Below, in pieces: positions 17,474 through 26,715 of a DNA stretch of 64,000 bases. The DNA is from Labrys okinawensis (lineage in GTDB: Bacteria; Pseudomonadota; Alphaproteobacteria; Rhizobiales; Labraceae): positions 558,001 to 622,000 of the forward strand of contig NZ_PUEJ01000004.1 in the NCBI RefSeq assembly GCF_002982075.1, written 5' to 3'. Both the position numbers and the translations under genes were made by a program. Within the stretch, counting starts at the first letter, position 1, and every line of letters starts with the position of its first letter. The notes under the pieces were generated by a model. That model made no database searches and had not been told where the DNA came from. It saw only the letters and a program-made list of their open reading frames with translations.

Positions 17474-17695
17474 GAGGACATCCGCAAGATTGGTGGTGAC
17501 ACTCTCGATACAGAGGAACTATTGATCTCGCAAGTTCGGGGCGGCTTGATGGCGTATCCGCCCCCTGTTTTTGCGGTGTGTTTTGTAATTCGAACGTGAC
17601 GACAGCAACCGCAATGACGCTTCGAAACAAAGAATTGCAGCAAATGAGCGTTCATGCCCGGACGCGCTTTGCTCTCGAGAAAAAAGACCCGGTAC

Positions 17696-18433
17696 ATGGC
17701 CGCCTATGATTTTCTTTCCGTCCGGCTTTTCGTCGATGCGCCGCTCGGCGAAGGACAGAGCGTTGCGCTCGACAAGACGCAGCAGAACTATTTGGGCAAT
17801 GTCCTGCGCCTGAAGTCGGGCGCCCGCATCCTGGTCTTCAACGGCACGGATGGCGAGTTCGCTGCCGCCGTCACGCATGAAGGCAAGCGCATCGGCCTGG
17901 AGGTCGAGGAGCAGACCCGGGCCCAGACCCCGATGCCGACGCTGCGCTGGCTGTTCGCGCCTCTCAAGCATGCAAGGCTCGACTATATGGTGCAGAAGGC
18001 GGTGGAGATGGGCGTCGGCACCATCGAGCCGGTGATCACCCGCCGCACCCAGGTTTCCCGGGTCAATCTCGAGCGCATGCGGGCAAACGCCATCGAGGCG
18101 GCCGAGCAATGCGGCGTGATTTCCGTGCCTGAGATCAGGGCGGAGCAGAACCTGATGCGCCTTGCCGAGCACTGGGATCCCGATGTGCATCTGATCTTCT
18201 GCGACGAGAGCGCCGCGATCGCCAGCCCGCTCGAGGCGCTCGCCGCCGTCCCCACGGGCCCCCTCGCCGTGCTGATCGGTCCGGAAGGCGGCTTCGACGA
18301 TACCGAGCGCAGCGCGATCGGCCGGATAGCCTCCCACACCCGCCTTTCGCTCGGCCCCCGCATCCTGCGGGCCGACACGGCGGCCGTGGCGGCACTCGCC
18401 CTCGTGCAGGCCGCCCGCGGAGACTGGCGCTGA
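17696..18433 (+). CDS. rsmE: 16S rRNA (uracil-1498-N3)-methyltransferase
   Basis: A 245-residue SPOUT-class methyltransferase. It has the N-terminal PUA-like part (VRLFVDAPLGEGQSVAL, YLGNVLRLKSGARILVFNG) and the knotted C-terminal SAM site (LAVLIGPEGGFDDTERSAI, LGPRILRADTAAVAAL). The ATG at 17696 is chosen because the fold starts there; an upstream in-frame ATG at 17654 adds unrelated residues. RsmE methylates U1498 of 16S rRNA. Confidence 0.92.
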   Translation: MAAYDFLSVRLFVDAPLGEGQSVALDKTQQNYLGNVLRLKSGARILVFNGTDGEFAAAVTHEGKRIGLEVEEQTRAQTPMPTLRWLFAPLKHARLDYMVQKAVEMGVGTIEPVITRRTQVSRVNLERMRANAIEAAEQCGVISVPEIRAEQNLMRLAEHWDPDVHLIFCDESAAIASPLEALAAVPTGPLAVLIGPEGGFDDTERSAIGRIASHTRLSLGPRILRADTAAVAALALVQAARGDWR

Positions 18434-18484
18434 GGGTGCGAGGCGCCTTCACGGATATTTGACCCGCAGCATAGGTGCGGCATC

Positions 18485-18563
18485 GGTGTGCGGATCTCCA
18501 GATCGGCACCCTCTTTCGACAAACGTCTTGCGCCTGAAATGCCGATCTGGAGATCCACGCACC
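18485..18563. repeat. inverted repeat element, BIME-like
   Basis: Arms 18485-18508 and 18540-18563 (24 nt) are reverse complements with two mismatches, separated by 31 nt. Each arm contains the small palindrome GATCTCCAGATC, close to GATCTCCCGATC in the 4253-4344 element. It lies in the rsmE-gshA spacer. The rest of that spacer shows no gene. Confidence 0.75.
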
Positions 18564-18670
18564 TTGTTTGACGCCCGCTCACACTTTTGACGCGATCTTG
18601 TGTCGGCGCCTGATTGTTTTCCCGGATGGCACTGTCTATGGTCCGGGCCGTTTTGTAAGGTTCTGCCCGC

Positions 18671-20041
18671 ATGGCCCGCGACGTAATCGATTCAACCCCC
18701 ATTGGCTCGCGCGACGAACTCGTCGCCTGGATCGAAAAGGGCGTCAAACCACCGTCCCAATTCCGCATCGGCACCGAGCACGAGAAGTTCCCCTTCCGGG
18801 CCGTCACGCATCAGCCGGTTCCCTATGAAGGTTCCAACGGCATCCGGGCGCTGCTCGAGGGCATGCAGGCCATGCTCGGCTGGGAACCCATCATGGAAGG
18901 CGAGCATATTATCGGCATGCTCGACATCACCGGCGGCGGCGCCATCTCGCTGGAACCCGGCGGCCAGTTCGAACTCTCCGGCGCGCCCCTGAACTCGATC
19001 CACCAGACTTGTTCGGAGATCCACGCCCATCTCGCCCAGGTGCGCGAAATCGGCGGCCCGCTCGGCATCCGCTTCCTGGGCCTCGGCATGTCGCCGGTAT
19101 GGACGAGGGAACAGACACCACGCATGCCCAAGCGCCGCTATGAGATCATGACGAACTACATGCCCAAAGTCGGCGTGATGGGTCTCGACATGATGTACCG
19201 GACCTCGACGGTGCAGGTGAATCTCGACTTCTCCTCCGAAGCCGACATGGTGAAGAAACTGCGCGTCTCGCTCGCCTTGCAGCCGATCGCCACCGCCATC
19301 TTCGCCAATTCGCCCTTCCTGCACGGCCGGCCCAACGGCTTCCTGTCGCTGCGCTCGGAAGTCTGGCGCCACACCGACCTCGACCGCACCGGCATGCTGC
19401 CCTTCGCCTTCGACGACGGCATGGGCTTCGAGCGCTATGTCGACTACGCCCTTGACGTACCGCTCTATTTCGTCAAGCGCGGTGACGTCTATCACGACGT
19501 GGCCGGCGCTTCTTTCCGCGATCTCCTGGCAGGCACCCTACCCCAATTGCCGGGCGAGCGCGCCACCATGTCGGATTGGGCCAACCATCTGGGCACGCTG
19601 TTCCCGGAAGTGCGGCTGAAGCGCTATCTGGAAATGCGCGGCGCCGATGCCGGGCCGACCGGGAAGCTCGCCGCGCTCTCGGCCTTCTGGGTCGGCCTGC
19701 TTTATTCGAGCGAGACGCTCGATGCGGCCTGGGAGCTGGTGAAGGATTGGACCGAGGCGGAACGCCAGGCCTTGCGCGACAGCGTCAGCCGCCAGGCTCT
19801 GAAAACGCCCTTCCGCAACGAGACCGTCCGCGACATCGCCCTCAGGGCTCTCGCCATCGCACGTCGCGGCCTCAAGATCCGCAACATCGAGGATTGGGAA
19901 GGCCGCAACGAGGAGCATTTCCTCGACGGTCTGGACGACATCGTCGAGAGCGGCCTCACCGCGGCCGACGAGATGCTGGCCCGCTATCACGGCGAATGGG
20001 ACGGCAAGATCGATCCGATCTTCGACGAGAAGGCATACTGA
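18671..20041 (+). CDS. gshA: glutamate-cysteine ligase (plant/alphaproteobacterial type)
   Basis: A 456-residue GCS2-type enzyme. Visible motifs are FRIGTEHEKFPF near residue 34, ITGGGAISLEPGGQFELSG near 83, MPKRRYEIMTNYMP near 150 and MDMMYRTSTVQVNLDF-like residues near 175. It makes gamma-glutamylcysteine, the first step of glutathione synthesis. The pairing with rsmE upstream is typical of Rhizobiales. The start follows a TAAGG tract 8 bases upstream. Confidence 0.92.
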   Translation: MARDVIDSTPIGSRDELVAWIEKGVKPPSQFRIGTEHEKFPFRAVTHQPVPYEGSNGIRALLEGMQAMLGWEPIMEGEHIIGMLDITGGGAISLEPGGQFELSGAPLNSIHQTCSEIHAHLAQVREIGGPLGIRFLGLGMSPVWTREQTPRMPKRRYEIMTNYMPKVGVMGLDMMYRTSTVQVNLDFSSEADMVKKLRVSLALQPIATAIFANSPFLHGRPNGFLSLRSEVWRHTDLDRTGMLPFAFDDGMGFERYVDYALDVPLYFVKRGDVYHDVAGASFRDLLAGTLPQLPGERATMSDWANHLGTLFPEVRLKRYLEMRGADAGPTGKLAALSAFWVGLLYSSETLDAAWELVKDWTEAERQALRDSVSRQALKTPFRNETVRDIALRALAIARRGLKIRNIEDWEGRNEEHFLDGLDDIVESGLTAADEMLARYHGEWDGKIDPIFDEKAY

Positions 20042-20159
20042 GCCAGCCGGGGAAGGACCCGTTCGGGCAAAATGCCGCCCTTCACAGGGGACTACGCTTC
20101 ATAGCGCTACGAAATGATAGCAGGTCGGGTGATTGGACCTGCATGCAAACTGGGGTGCT

Positions 20160-20200
20160 GTCAGTCCCGGCACCGCCGAAGGCGGTGGGACGGGAATGAC
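20160..20200. repeat. GTCA...TGAC palindromic repeat
   Basis: A 41-bp hairpin with an outer stem (GTCA-TCCCG pairing with CGGGA-TGAC) and an inner stem CACCGCC-GAA-GGCGGTG. It lies in the gap between convergent gshA and the ammonia-lyase homologue. A second hairpin, ACGGGT-n-CTGC / GCAG-n-ACCCGT at about 20228-20252, follows and may be a terminator for one of the two genes. Confidence 0.6.
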
Positions 20201-20263
20201 AGGTCAGACTCCTTGCGATCTGATACAACGGGTACTGCCGGAGCAGCACCCGTCGTCAGTCGG

Positions 20264-22090
20264 CTATTGCAGCCCCGCCTTCGGCACTGGCCGGCCCTCC
20301 GGAGGCGTCGGGCCGCTGGCATAGAATTTCGACGCCGGGCTGGCCTGCAGGAAATCGTAGACCACCATGCCGATCGGCCGTTTGGGGCGCTCCTGCACGG
20401 GCTGCTGCCACGGCACCACCTGACGCAGCGCCGCCAGCGCTTCGGAAGGCGCTTTGCCGAAATTGCGGGATGGGTTCTGGATCTTGCGGATTTCCATCCA
20501 GTAGCTCGCGGTCAGCAAGTCATGCGCGAGCAGTTCGAAGGAGAGGTCGACAGCCTTGCGGGCGCGTTCGGTCTTGATCCTGGTCTGCGCCTGGAGGTCC
20601 TCGACCGTCGCGACGATGGCCTGGCCTGCCGGCGCGACGGGCGTGCCCATCTCGGCCAGTTCCTGCCACAGATCGGTTGGCAGGTAGCCGCCGAATGTCG
20701 GCGCGTTCTTGCGCATTTCGGCGTTGAGGACATCGGCCGGCTTGACCACGGTGAAGAAGGGGTTCTTGAACCGTTCGATCCGTTGGGCGATCACCACACC
20801 CATATTCGTCAGGGCGATGGTGAACGCCTCGACCTGATTGGCAAGCGGATAGGGATCCCAGTTGGCGTTGGAGAAGATGTAACCCGATTTGCCGCCGCTG
20901 AGCTTCCCGCCCTTGACGTGGTACTTCATGAATTGCGGCGTGCTCAGCTCCCAGGAGCTTTCGGGCGTGAGCCCCGGCATGGTGGCCGGATTGTGATCCG
21001 ATGAATTGATGGAAAGACTGACGGAATCCCTGAGCTCCGCCCAGGCCTGCCAGGCCGACCCTTGTCGCTGGCTCGAAGCCCGCATGCTTTCCGGATCCTG
21101 AATGATGCGCGCGGCATCGTCGTCGAAAAGATAGCTGCCCTTGATCATCTCCATGATGCGGGCGGCATTCCAGGTGAGCCAGTCATAGGGACGCATCGAC
21201 TGGACCGGGGCGGAAATCGGCGTCACGCTGGAGTTCATGCCCAGCAGGTCCATCGCGTAGGTGAGATCGGCCCACTCCAGCAACCTCCGGGAGTCCTCCA
21301 GCAGCAGAACCGCCTGCGCCTGCGCATAGGCATTGGTGCTGATCAAAGCCGCCTCGTCTGCGGCAAAAGGTTCGAGAGGCTTAATACCGGCCTGGGCGAG
21401 AGCCTGGGAGGCGGGCATCCTGACGCCGCGGTAATAGGCGTCCCCTTCCCCGACCATCGCGGCCCCGATATTGCCGAGGGTGTTCAGATCGCCCTCGCCC
21501 AGGGTGCCGCGCGACTGCACGACGGGCGTGACGCGCTTGTTCAGCATGTCGATGAGGATCTGCGTCAAAGGCGGACTGGCCGCTTCGTACGACATCGTGT
21601 TGGCACGAATGGCCATGATCGCCCGTACCAAGGCCTCTTCCCGGATCTCCGGCCCATAGCCGCCCCTGACGCCGTTCTTGAAGCGCGCGAGCTGCTGGTC
21701 CTTCAGGAGCCTTGAGTTCTCCGGCGTGGTGGGATCGCCCGAGAAGATCACCGTCTCCCGCTGATCCCCGGCGCCGCGATTGAACCAGTAGATGGTGACG
21801 TTCTCGGCAGCGCCCTGCAGCAGAAGACCATAGGCATCGGCCGAACGCCGGCGTGCTTCGGGGCTGAGCTCGACCTTGGCACCGTTGCGGGCGATCTCGA
21901 CAACCTGCTGGTAGGTGAGATCGCGTCCCGTCAGCGTCACGGTCCGTTCGGCCTGGGTTTCATTGATCGGCTGGTATTTGGCGCTCTCTTCAAACGCTAT
22001 CGCCTGCGGCGCCAAAGAAAACAGGAAAGTGAAAGCTACGACAGTCAGAAATATGCGGATTTGATACGTATCACGCCTCGACATACACAT
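20264..22090 (-). CDS. secreted ammonia-lyase (HAL/PAL) homologue lacking the MIO tripeptide
   Basis: A 608-residue protein of the aromatic amino acid ammonia-lyase fold. A signal peptide (residues 1-32, ending AIA-F) precedes LTYQQVVEIARNGAKVELS. The core shows RANTMSYEAASPP, IGAAMVGEGDAYYRG, IIQDPESMRASSQRQGSAW and INSSDHNP, all family landmarks. Where true lyases have Ala-Ser-Gly, which cyclises to the MIO electrophile, this protein reads GTLGEGDL (Glu199-Gly200, one residue fewer). The residue in the place of the NGTQ asparagine is also changed (ALISTNAY). The usual elimination chemistry is therefore unlikely. Export is unusual for the family. It has an AT-rich promoter and no operon partner. 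Confidence 0.75.
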   Translation of the reverse strand: MCMSRRDTYQIRIFLTVVAFTFLFSLAPQAIAFEESAKYQPINETQAERTVTLTGRDLTYQQVVEIARNGAKVELSPEARRRSADAYGLLLQGAAENVTIYWFNRGAGDQRETVIFSGDPTTPENSRLLKDQQLARFKNGVRGGYGPEIREEALVRAIMAIRANTMSYEAASPPLTQILIDMLNKRVTPVVQSRGTLGEGDLNTLGNIGAAMVGEGDAYYRGVRMPASQALAQAGIKPLEPFAADEAALISTNAYAQAQAVLLLEDSRRLLEWADLTYAMDLLGMNSSVTPISAPVQSMRPYDWLTWNAARIMEMIKGSYLFDDDAARIIQDPESMRASSQRQGSAWQAWAELRDSVSLSINSSDHNPATMPGLTPESSWELSTPQFMKYHVKGGKLSGGKSGYIFSNANWDPYPLANQVEAFTIALTNMGVVIAQRIERFKNPFFTVVKPADVLNAEMRKNAPTFGGYLPTDLWQELAEMGTPVAPAGQAIVATVEDLQAQTRIKTERARKAVDLSFELLAHDLLTASYWMEIRKIQNPSRNFGKAPSEALAALRQVVPWQQPVQERPKRPIGMVVYDFLQASPASKFYASGPTPPEGRPVPKAGLQ

Positions 22091-22358
22091 TTCTCCTATC
22101 AGTTAACGAAAAATCCCATTCGATACTTCACTGATTAGAAATAAATATTCATATAAGTAAAAAATTCTTACTGAACTTTGTCAATCGCGCGAGGCTAAAA
22201 TTCATCTGGTACAGGCTCCACCGCCGGATGGCGGTTTGTTCCGAGCCGATGATTGAGGACCGGGGCGAACGTAGCACCCGCAACCATCAACCGGCGCGAT
22301 GATTTCCATTCGTGAGCTTGATTGGACCGATCCGCCAAATCCCCCGATAATCGAGCAC
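22091..22358. promoter_or_regulatory. AT-rich divergent promoter region
   Basis: A 268-bp spacer between the ammonia-lyase homologue (minus) and the EamA transporter (plus). The half next to the lyase homologue (22091-22200) is much more AT-rich than the surrounding DNA and contains TATAAG and TATTCATA-like tracts; no specific operator could be recognised. An in-frame ATG for the transporter at 22299 is possible. Confidence 0.3.
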
Positions 22359-23282
22359 ATGACCAGCACGACCTTGAAGGCAGCTCCGAGCGACGCGGCG
22401 CCGCTCGGAGCTATCGATCTCGGCCTCTATGCCGGGGTCGTTTTCGTTTGGGGAACCTCCTGGATCGCCCTGCACCTGCAGCTCGGCGTCGTGGCGCCGG
22501 AAGTGTCGCTGCTGTGGCGCTTCCTGCTGGCCGCGGTGATGATGCTGGGCTGGGCCGTGCTGTCCGGCGCCCCAATGTCCTTTGCCTGGAAGGACCATCT
22601 CCGCTTCGCCGGGCTCGGCCTGTTGCTCTTCTCCACCAATTTCCTGTGCTTCTACTATGGCGGGCTGTCGACGCCCTCCGGCCTGCTCGCCGTGGTCTTT
22701 TCGTTGGCCTCGGTGTTCAACATCGTGCTGAGCGCCCTGATTTTCGGGCAGAAACCCAGCCTGCGCTCGATCGCCGCCGCCCTGATGGGTTTTGCCGGAG
22801 TCGGCCTGATGTTCGCGCCGCAGCTGGCCGGCGATCATCTTTCGGGCGCAGCCCTCACCGGTCTCGTCCTGTGCGTGGCCGGGACCCTCAGCTTCTGCTT
22901 CGGCAACATGCTGACCCTCAGCCTCAAGAAACGCGCCATTTCCCTGACCTCCGCCACCGCCTGGGGCATGGTCTACGGCACGCTTTTCCTGTTCGTCTTC
23001 AGCCTCGCACGCGGACAGGCCTTCATCATCGAGCCCAGCCTGCCCTATCTCGGCGCGCTGCTCTGGTCGGCCCTGCTCTCCTCGGTCGCCGCCTTTGCCG
23101 CCTATCTCACCTTGCTGTCGCGCATCGGCGCCAGCCGGGCCGGTTATTCCACCGTGCTGTTCCCGGTGGTCGCCCTCGCCATTTCGACGATCTTCGAGGG
23201 TTATGTCTGGAGCGCGCTGGCCATAACCGGCCTCGCGGTCGTGCTCACCGGCAACCTGCTGATGCTGACCGGGCGACGCTAG
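22359..23282 (+). CDS. EamA/DMT-family transporter
   Basis: A 307-residue drug/metabolite transporter with ten predicted helices in two EamA repeats. It opens with LGLYAGVVFVWGTSWIALHL and ends the first half with GAALMGFAGVGLMFAP-like sequence. The ATG at 22359 (MTSTTLK) places the first helix normally; an in-frame ATG at 22299 would add 20 residues. Relatives export amino acids or small metabolites; the substrate is not evident. Confidence 0.82.
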   Translation: MTSTTLKAAPSDAAPLGAIDLGLYAGVVFVWGTSWIALHLQLGVVAPEVSLLWRFLLAAVMMLGWAVLSGAPMSFAWKDHLRFAGLGLLLFSTNFLCFYYGGLSTPSGLLAVVFSLASVFNIVLSALIFGQKPSLRSIAAALMGFAGVGLMFAPQLAGDHLSGAALTGLVLCVAGTLSFCFGNMLTLSLKKRAISLTSATAWGMVYGTLFLFVFSLARGQAFIIEPSLPYLGALLWSALLSSVAAFAAYLTLLSRIGASRAGYSTVLFPVVALAISTIFEGYVWSALAITGLAVVLTGNLLMLTGRR

Positions 23283-23409
23283 CCAGACATTCAACGGAAA
23301 TTGGAGAGCCGCCTTCCTTTTCACAGAATGTTCCAGCGCTGGCTTATGACTGATTCTGGTCATAAGCTTGCCGGCCGCGGGAAATAGGGCCGGCAGCGAA
23401 GGAGCCACG

Positions 23410-24627
23410 GTGAAGGACAGCGCGAGGTCGGGACAGGAAACGGGCTCGGCGGCCGGAGCCGGTGCGATCCTCTGGCTGATCGCCTCAGGAAAGGCGCGCT
23501 CGCGTTCCGCCCTGATCGAAGCCTCGGGCCTGTCGCGCTCCACCGTGACCGAGCGCCTGGCCGCCCTGTTCGCCGCCGGGCTGATCGAGGAAGCGCCGGA
23601 TGCGATGCCGAGCGGTGGCCGCCCCGCGCGCCTGATCCGGCTGAACACGGCCTTCGGCGTGACGCTCTGCGCCGATATCGGCGAGAGCCATGTACGCCTG
23701 GCCATCACCGATCTCGAGCCGCGAATCCTTGCGGAAGCGGTGGGAAGCGTCGACATCCGCCGCGGTCCGGTGCCGGTCCTCGGCTGGATCGTCGAGCAGT
23801 TCCGGGCGCTGCTCGCCGGGATCGGGCGCGACAGCGGCGACGTGCTGGGGATCGGTCTCGGCCTGCCGGCGCCGGTCGACCATGAGGGGGGCCGTGTCGT
23901 CGGGCCCTCCGTCATGACCGGCTGGGACGATTTCGACATCAGGAGCTGGATGCGCCGGCATTTCGATGCGCCGGTCGCGGTGGAGAACGACGTCAATCTG
24001 ATGACTTTGGCGGAGTATCGGCGTTTCTGGCCCAATGTCGGCCAGTTCCTCTATATCAAGGCGGGAACCGGTATCGGCAGCGGCATCATCACCGATGGCC
24101 GTCTCTATCGCGGCGCCCAGGGCGCGGCCGGCGACATCGGCCATATCCAACTCACCCACGCTCCCGCCCCGCTCTGCCGATGCGGCAAGCTCGGCTGCGT
24201 CGAGGCACGCGCCGCCGGCTGGGCCATCGCCCGCGACCTGCGGGGCCATGGCATCGAGGCCTCGGCCGCCCGGGACATCATCGCACTGACCCAGGCGGGC
24301 GAACCGGAAGCCGTGCGCCTGGTGCGGGAAGCCGGGCGCGTGCTCGGCGAAGTGACCTCCGACGTGGTCAGCGTGCTCAATCCCAGCGTGATCGTGATCG
24401 GCGGGACCCTCGCCTTGGCCGGCGAGGACCTGATGTCGGGCATCCGAGAGCTGGTCTATCAGCGCTCGCTGCCGCTGGCCACGCGCAATCTCACCATCGC
24501 GCCGGCCCAGTCCGATCTGTCCACCGGGCTGCTGCTCGGAGCCGCTTTGCTCGTGATCGAAATGCAGACGCGCCCGGAAACGATCGAGAGCACCATTCTG
24601 CGGCACCAGCGGCCGCGCGCTGCCTGA
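23410..24627 (+). CDS. ROK-family transcriptional regulator
   Basis: A 405-residue protein. Residues about 20-75 form a winged helix-turn-helix (RSRSALIEASGLSRSTVTER), followed by a ROK sugar-kinase-like domain with GLPAPVD, VENDVNLMTLAEY, AGTGIGSGIITDG and the zinc motif CRCGKLGCVE. The GTG at 23410 is chosen because AAGGAG lies 6 bases upstream; an ATG-type start at 23368 has no such signal. NagC/XylR-type members sense sugars. No sugar genes are adjacent, so its target is unclear. Confidence 0.82.
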   Translation: MKDSARSGQETGSAAGAGAILWLIASGKARSRSALIEASGLSRSTVTERLAALFAAGLIEEAPDAMPSGGRPARLIRLNTAFGVTLCADIGESHVRLAITDLEPRILAEAVGSVDIRRGPVPVLGWIVEQFRALLAGIGRDSGDVLGIGLGLPAPVDHEGGRVVGPSVMTGWDDFDIRSWMRRHFDAPVAVENDVNLMTLAEYRRFWPNVGQFLYIKAGTGIGSGIITDGRLYRGAQGAAGDIGHIQLTHAPAPLCRCGKLGCVEARAAGWAIARDLRGHGIEASAARDIIALTQAGEPEAVRLVREAGRVLGEVTSDVVSVLNPSVIVIGGTLALAGEDLMSGIRELVYQRSLPLATRNLTIAPAQSDLSTGLLLGAALLVIEMQTRPETIESTILRHQRPRAA

Positions 24628-24783
24628 ACCCGGCGACCACTTGCGCAAGACGCGACCGCCTGCCCTTACGTCAATGTAAATTCCCGAAAAATCAGACAAA
24701 GCACAGCATATGCCCCGGCAGCTTCCGCCGTCGAGGTATAATATTCCACGATGATTTCAATCCCGAAGAATTCATTGCGTTAA

Positions 24784-24803
24784 ATACCGTGACAATACCG
24801 TGA
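24784..24803 (+). promoter_or_regulatory. direct repeat upstream of the alpha-dioxygenase operon
   Basis: ATACCGTGA occurs twice, at 24784-24792 and 24795-24803, 11 bp apart start to start, so both copies face the same side of the helix. A TATAAT-like hexamer lies upstream at 24737-24742 without a clear -35. The repeat is about 80 bp before the alpha-dioxygenase start and could be an activator or repressor site. This is inference from spacing alone. Confidence 0.35.
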
Positions 24804-24881
24804 TTCAGGCCTGACCCGCCGGGAATTCCAAGTCGACAAACCTGCGCCTCCTGCCCATCATTGCTGACAAAGGGGGATGCG

Positions 24882-26714
24882 ATGACTGGAATTGCCGATC
24901 GTTTGCTGATCCTGCTGGCGCGCGTGACGAGCCGCTTTGGCGTCTGGTACCGCTGGCCCTTCCCTGTGAGCGTTGCCATCATGCTCGGCAGCAGGGGAAT
25001 ATTGAGGCAGAACAACCTCTTCGATACCGAGACCGCACCGGCACGCCCCGAACCCGCCAATGGCTTCGACATTCTCGGGTTCCGCACCGCCGACGGCAGC
25101 TACAACGATCTGGCCCAGCCCTGGATGGGGCGGGCCAAGACGCGCTTCGGCCGCAACGTCGCGCTGGACAAGACCTATGGCGAGGTGGCGCCGACCCTGT
25201 ACGAGCCCAATCCGCGGCTGGTCAGTTCCAGGCTGCTGGCGCGGCAGGCCTTCGTGCCCGTGCCGCATCTGAATGTGCTCGCGGCGGCCTGGATCCAGTT
25301 CATGGTGCATGACTGGCTGAGCCACGGCACCAATCTGAAGGAAAATCCCCATCGCTTCGACGTTCCGGACGGAGACGACTGGCCGACGAAGACGATGGAA
25401 GTGCTGCGCACCCCGGCCGACGTGACGCAGGCGGATCAGGCGGGGCGGCCGGCCGCCTACACCAACACCGAAAGCCATTGGTGGGACGCCTCGCAGATCT
25501 ATGGCTCCAGCCTCGCATTGCAGACCCGCATCCGCAGCGATCCTGCCACCGGCACGATCCGCGCCGACGGCAAGATCCATCTCGACGAACATGGTCATCT
25601 GCCGGTCGATACCGAGGCCAAACAGGCGGGATCGGAACTGGCTGGCGTCAACGGCAATTGGTGGATCGGCCTCTCCGTACTGCATACGCTGTTCGCCCGC
25701 GAGCACAACGCCATCGTCGACCGTCTGCGCATCGACCATCCCGACAAGCCCGGCGAATGGCTGTTCCAGAAGGCACGCCTCGTCAATGCCGCCCTGCTCG
25801 CCAAGATCCACACGGCGGAGTGGACCCCGGCCCTGATGAACTCCCCATCCGGCCGTTTTGCCATGCGGGGCAACTATTTCGGGCTGCTCGGCGAGACCTT
25901 CAAGAACAGCTTCGGCCGGATCGGCGACGGCGAGATCCTCTCGGGCATTCCCGGCTCCCCCAGGAATCATCACGGGGCGCCCTATGCCATGACGGAGGAA
26001 TTCGCCGCCTGCTACCGCCTGCATTCGCTGATGCCGGACAATTTTTCCTTCCGCCGTCACGAAGACGACGGCGCCCTGTTCGAGCGCGGCCTCACCGAGG
26101 TGTTCGCGGGCAAGACCCGCACCGTCTATCAAGAGGCCGGCTTTCTCAACGTCGTCTATTCGCTTGGCACGTCCCATCCCGGCGCCCTGGTGTTGCACAA
26201 TTTTCCCAACACGCTGAGAAAGCTCGACAAGAGAGCGGAGGAGAACGTCTTCGTCGACCTCGCCGCCATCGACATTCTGCGCGACCGCGAGCGCGGCGTG
26301 CCGCGTTACTGCGAGTTCCGGCGCCAGATCGGCGCCCCAGTACCGCGCAATTTCGAGGAACTCACCAATGATGCGGCCTGGCGCGCGGAGCTTGCCGAGG
26401 TTTATGGCACGGTCGAGCAGGTCGACCTTCTGGTCGGCACGCTGGCCGAGAGCAATGCCCGCAATGGCTCGCCGCCCGGCTTCGGCTTTTCGGACACGGC
26501 CTTCCGCATCTTCATCCTGATGGCCTCGCGCCGCCTCAAGAGCGACCGCTTCTTCACCGAGGATTTCCGCCCCGAGGTCTATACGCCGGCCGGTTTCCGC
26601 TGGGTCCAGGAAAACTCGTTCCTCACCGTGCTGCAACGTCATACCCCGGCGCTCGCGCCGGCCTTCGCCGCCACGCGCAACGTCTTCTTCCCCTGGACCA
26701 AGGCGAGCAGGTGA
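24882..26714 (+). CDS. fatty-acid alpha-dioxygenase (alpha-DOX/PIOX-type haem peroxidase fold)
   Basis: A 610-residue member of the animal-haem-peroxidase superfamily. The pattern matches plant alpha-DOX along its length: WYRWPFPVSVAIMLGSRG, DGSYNDL then TRFGRNV, distal haem His143 in QFMVHDW, catalytic Tyr378 and proximal His381 in CYRLHSLMPD, YCEFRRQ, and SDTAFRIFILMASRRLKSDR near the C-terminus. Such enzymes add O2 to the alpha carbon of free fatty acids; the 2-hydroperoxide decays to a one-carbon-shorter aldehyde. The ATG at 24882 follows AAAGGGGG. It leads a five-gene operon, with the next gene starting 1 base after its stop. Other bacterial examples are known but few. Confidence 0.85.
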   Translation: MTGIADRLLILLARVTSRFGVWYRWPFPVSVAIMLGSRGILRQNNLFDTETAPARPEPANGFDILGFRTADGSYNDLAQPWMGRAKTRFGRNVALDKTYGEVAPTLYEPNPRLVSSRLLARQAFVPVPHLNVLAAAWIQFMVHDWLSHGTNLKENPHRFDVPDGDDWPTKTMEVLRTPADVTQADQAGRPAAYTNTESHWWDASQIYGSSLALQTRIRSDPATGTIRADGKIHLDEHGHLPVDTEAKQAGSELAGVNGNWWIGLSVLHTLFAREHNAIVDRLRIDHPDKPGEWLFQKARLVNAALLAKIHTAEWTPALMNSPSGRFAMRGNYFGLLGETFKNSFGRIGDGEILSGIPGSPRNHHGAPYAMTEEFAACYRLHSLMPDNFSFRRHEDDGALFERGLTEVFAGKTRTVYQEAGFLNVVYSLGTSHPGALVLHNFPNTLRKLDKRAEENVFVDLAAIDILRDRERGVPRYCEFRRQIGAPVPRNFEELTNDAAWRAELAEVYGTVEQVDLLVGTLAESNARNGSPPGFGFSDTAFRIFILMASRRLKSDRFFTEDFRPEVYTPAGFRWVQENSFLTVLQRHTPALAPAFAATRNVFFPWTKASR

Positions 26715-26715
26715 G

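Noticed and set aside
22287..24035. 582-codon open frame on the minus strand
   Set aside because: Covers two well-supported plus-strand genes (EamA and ROK) and has no recognisable domain.
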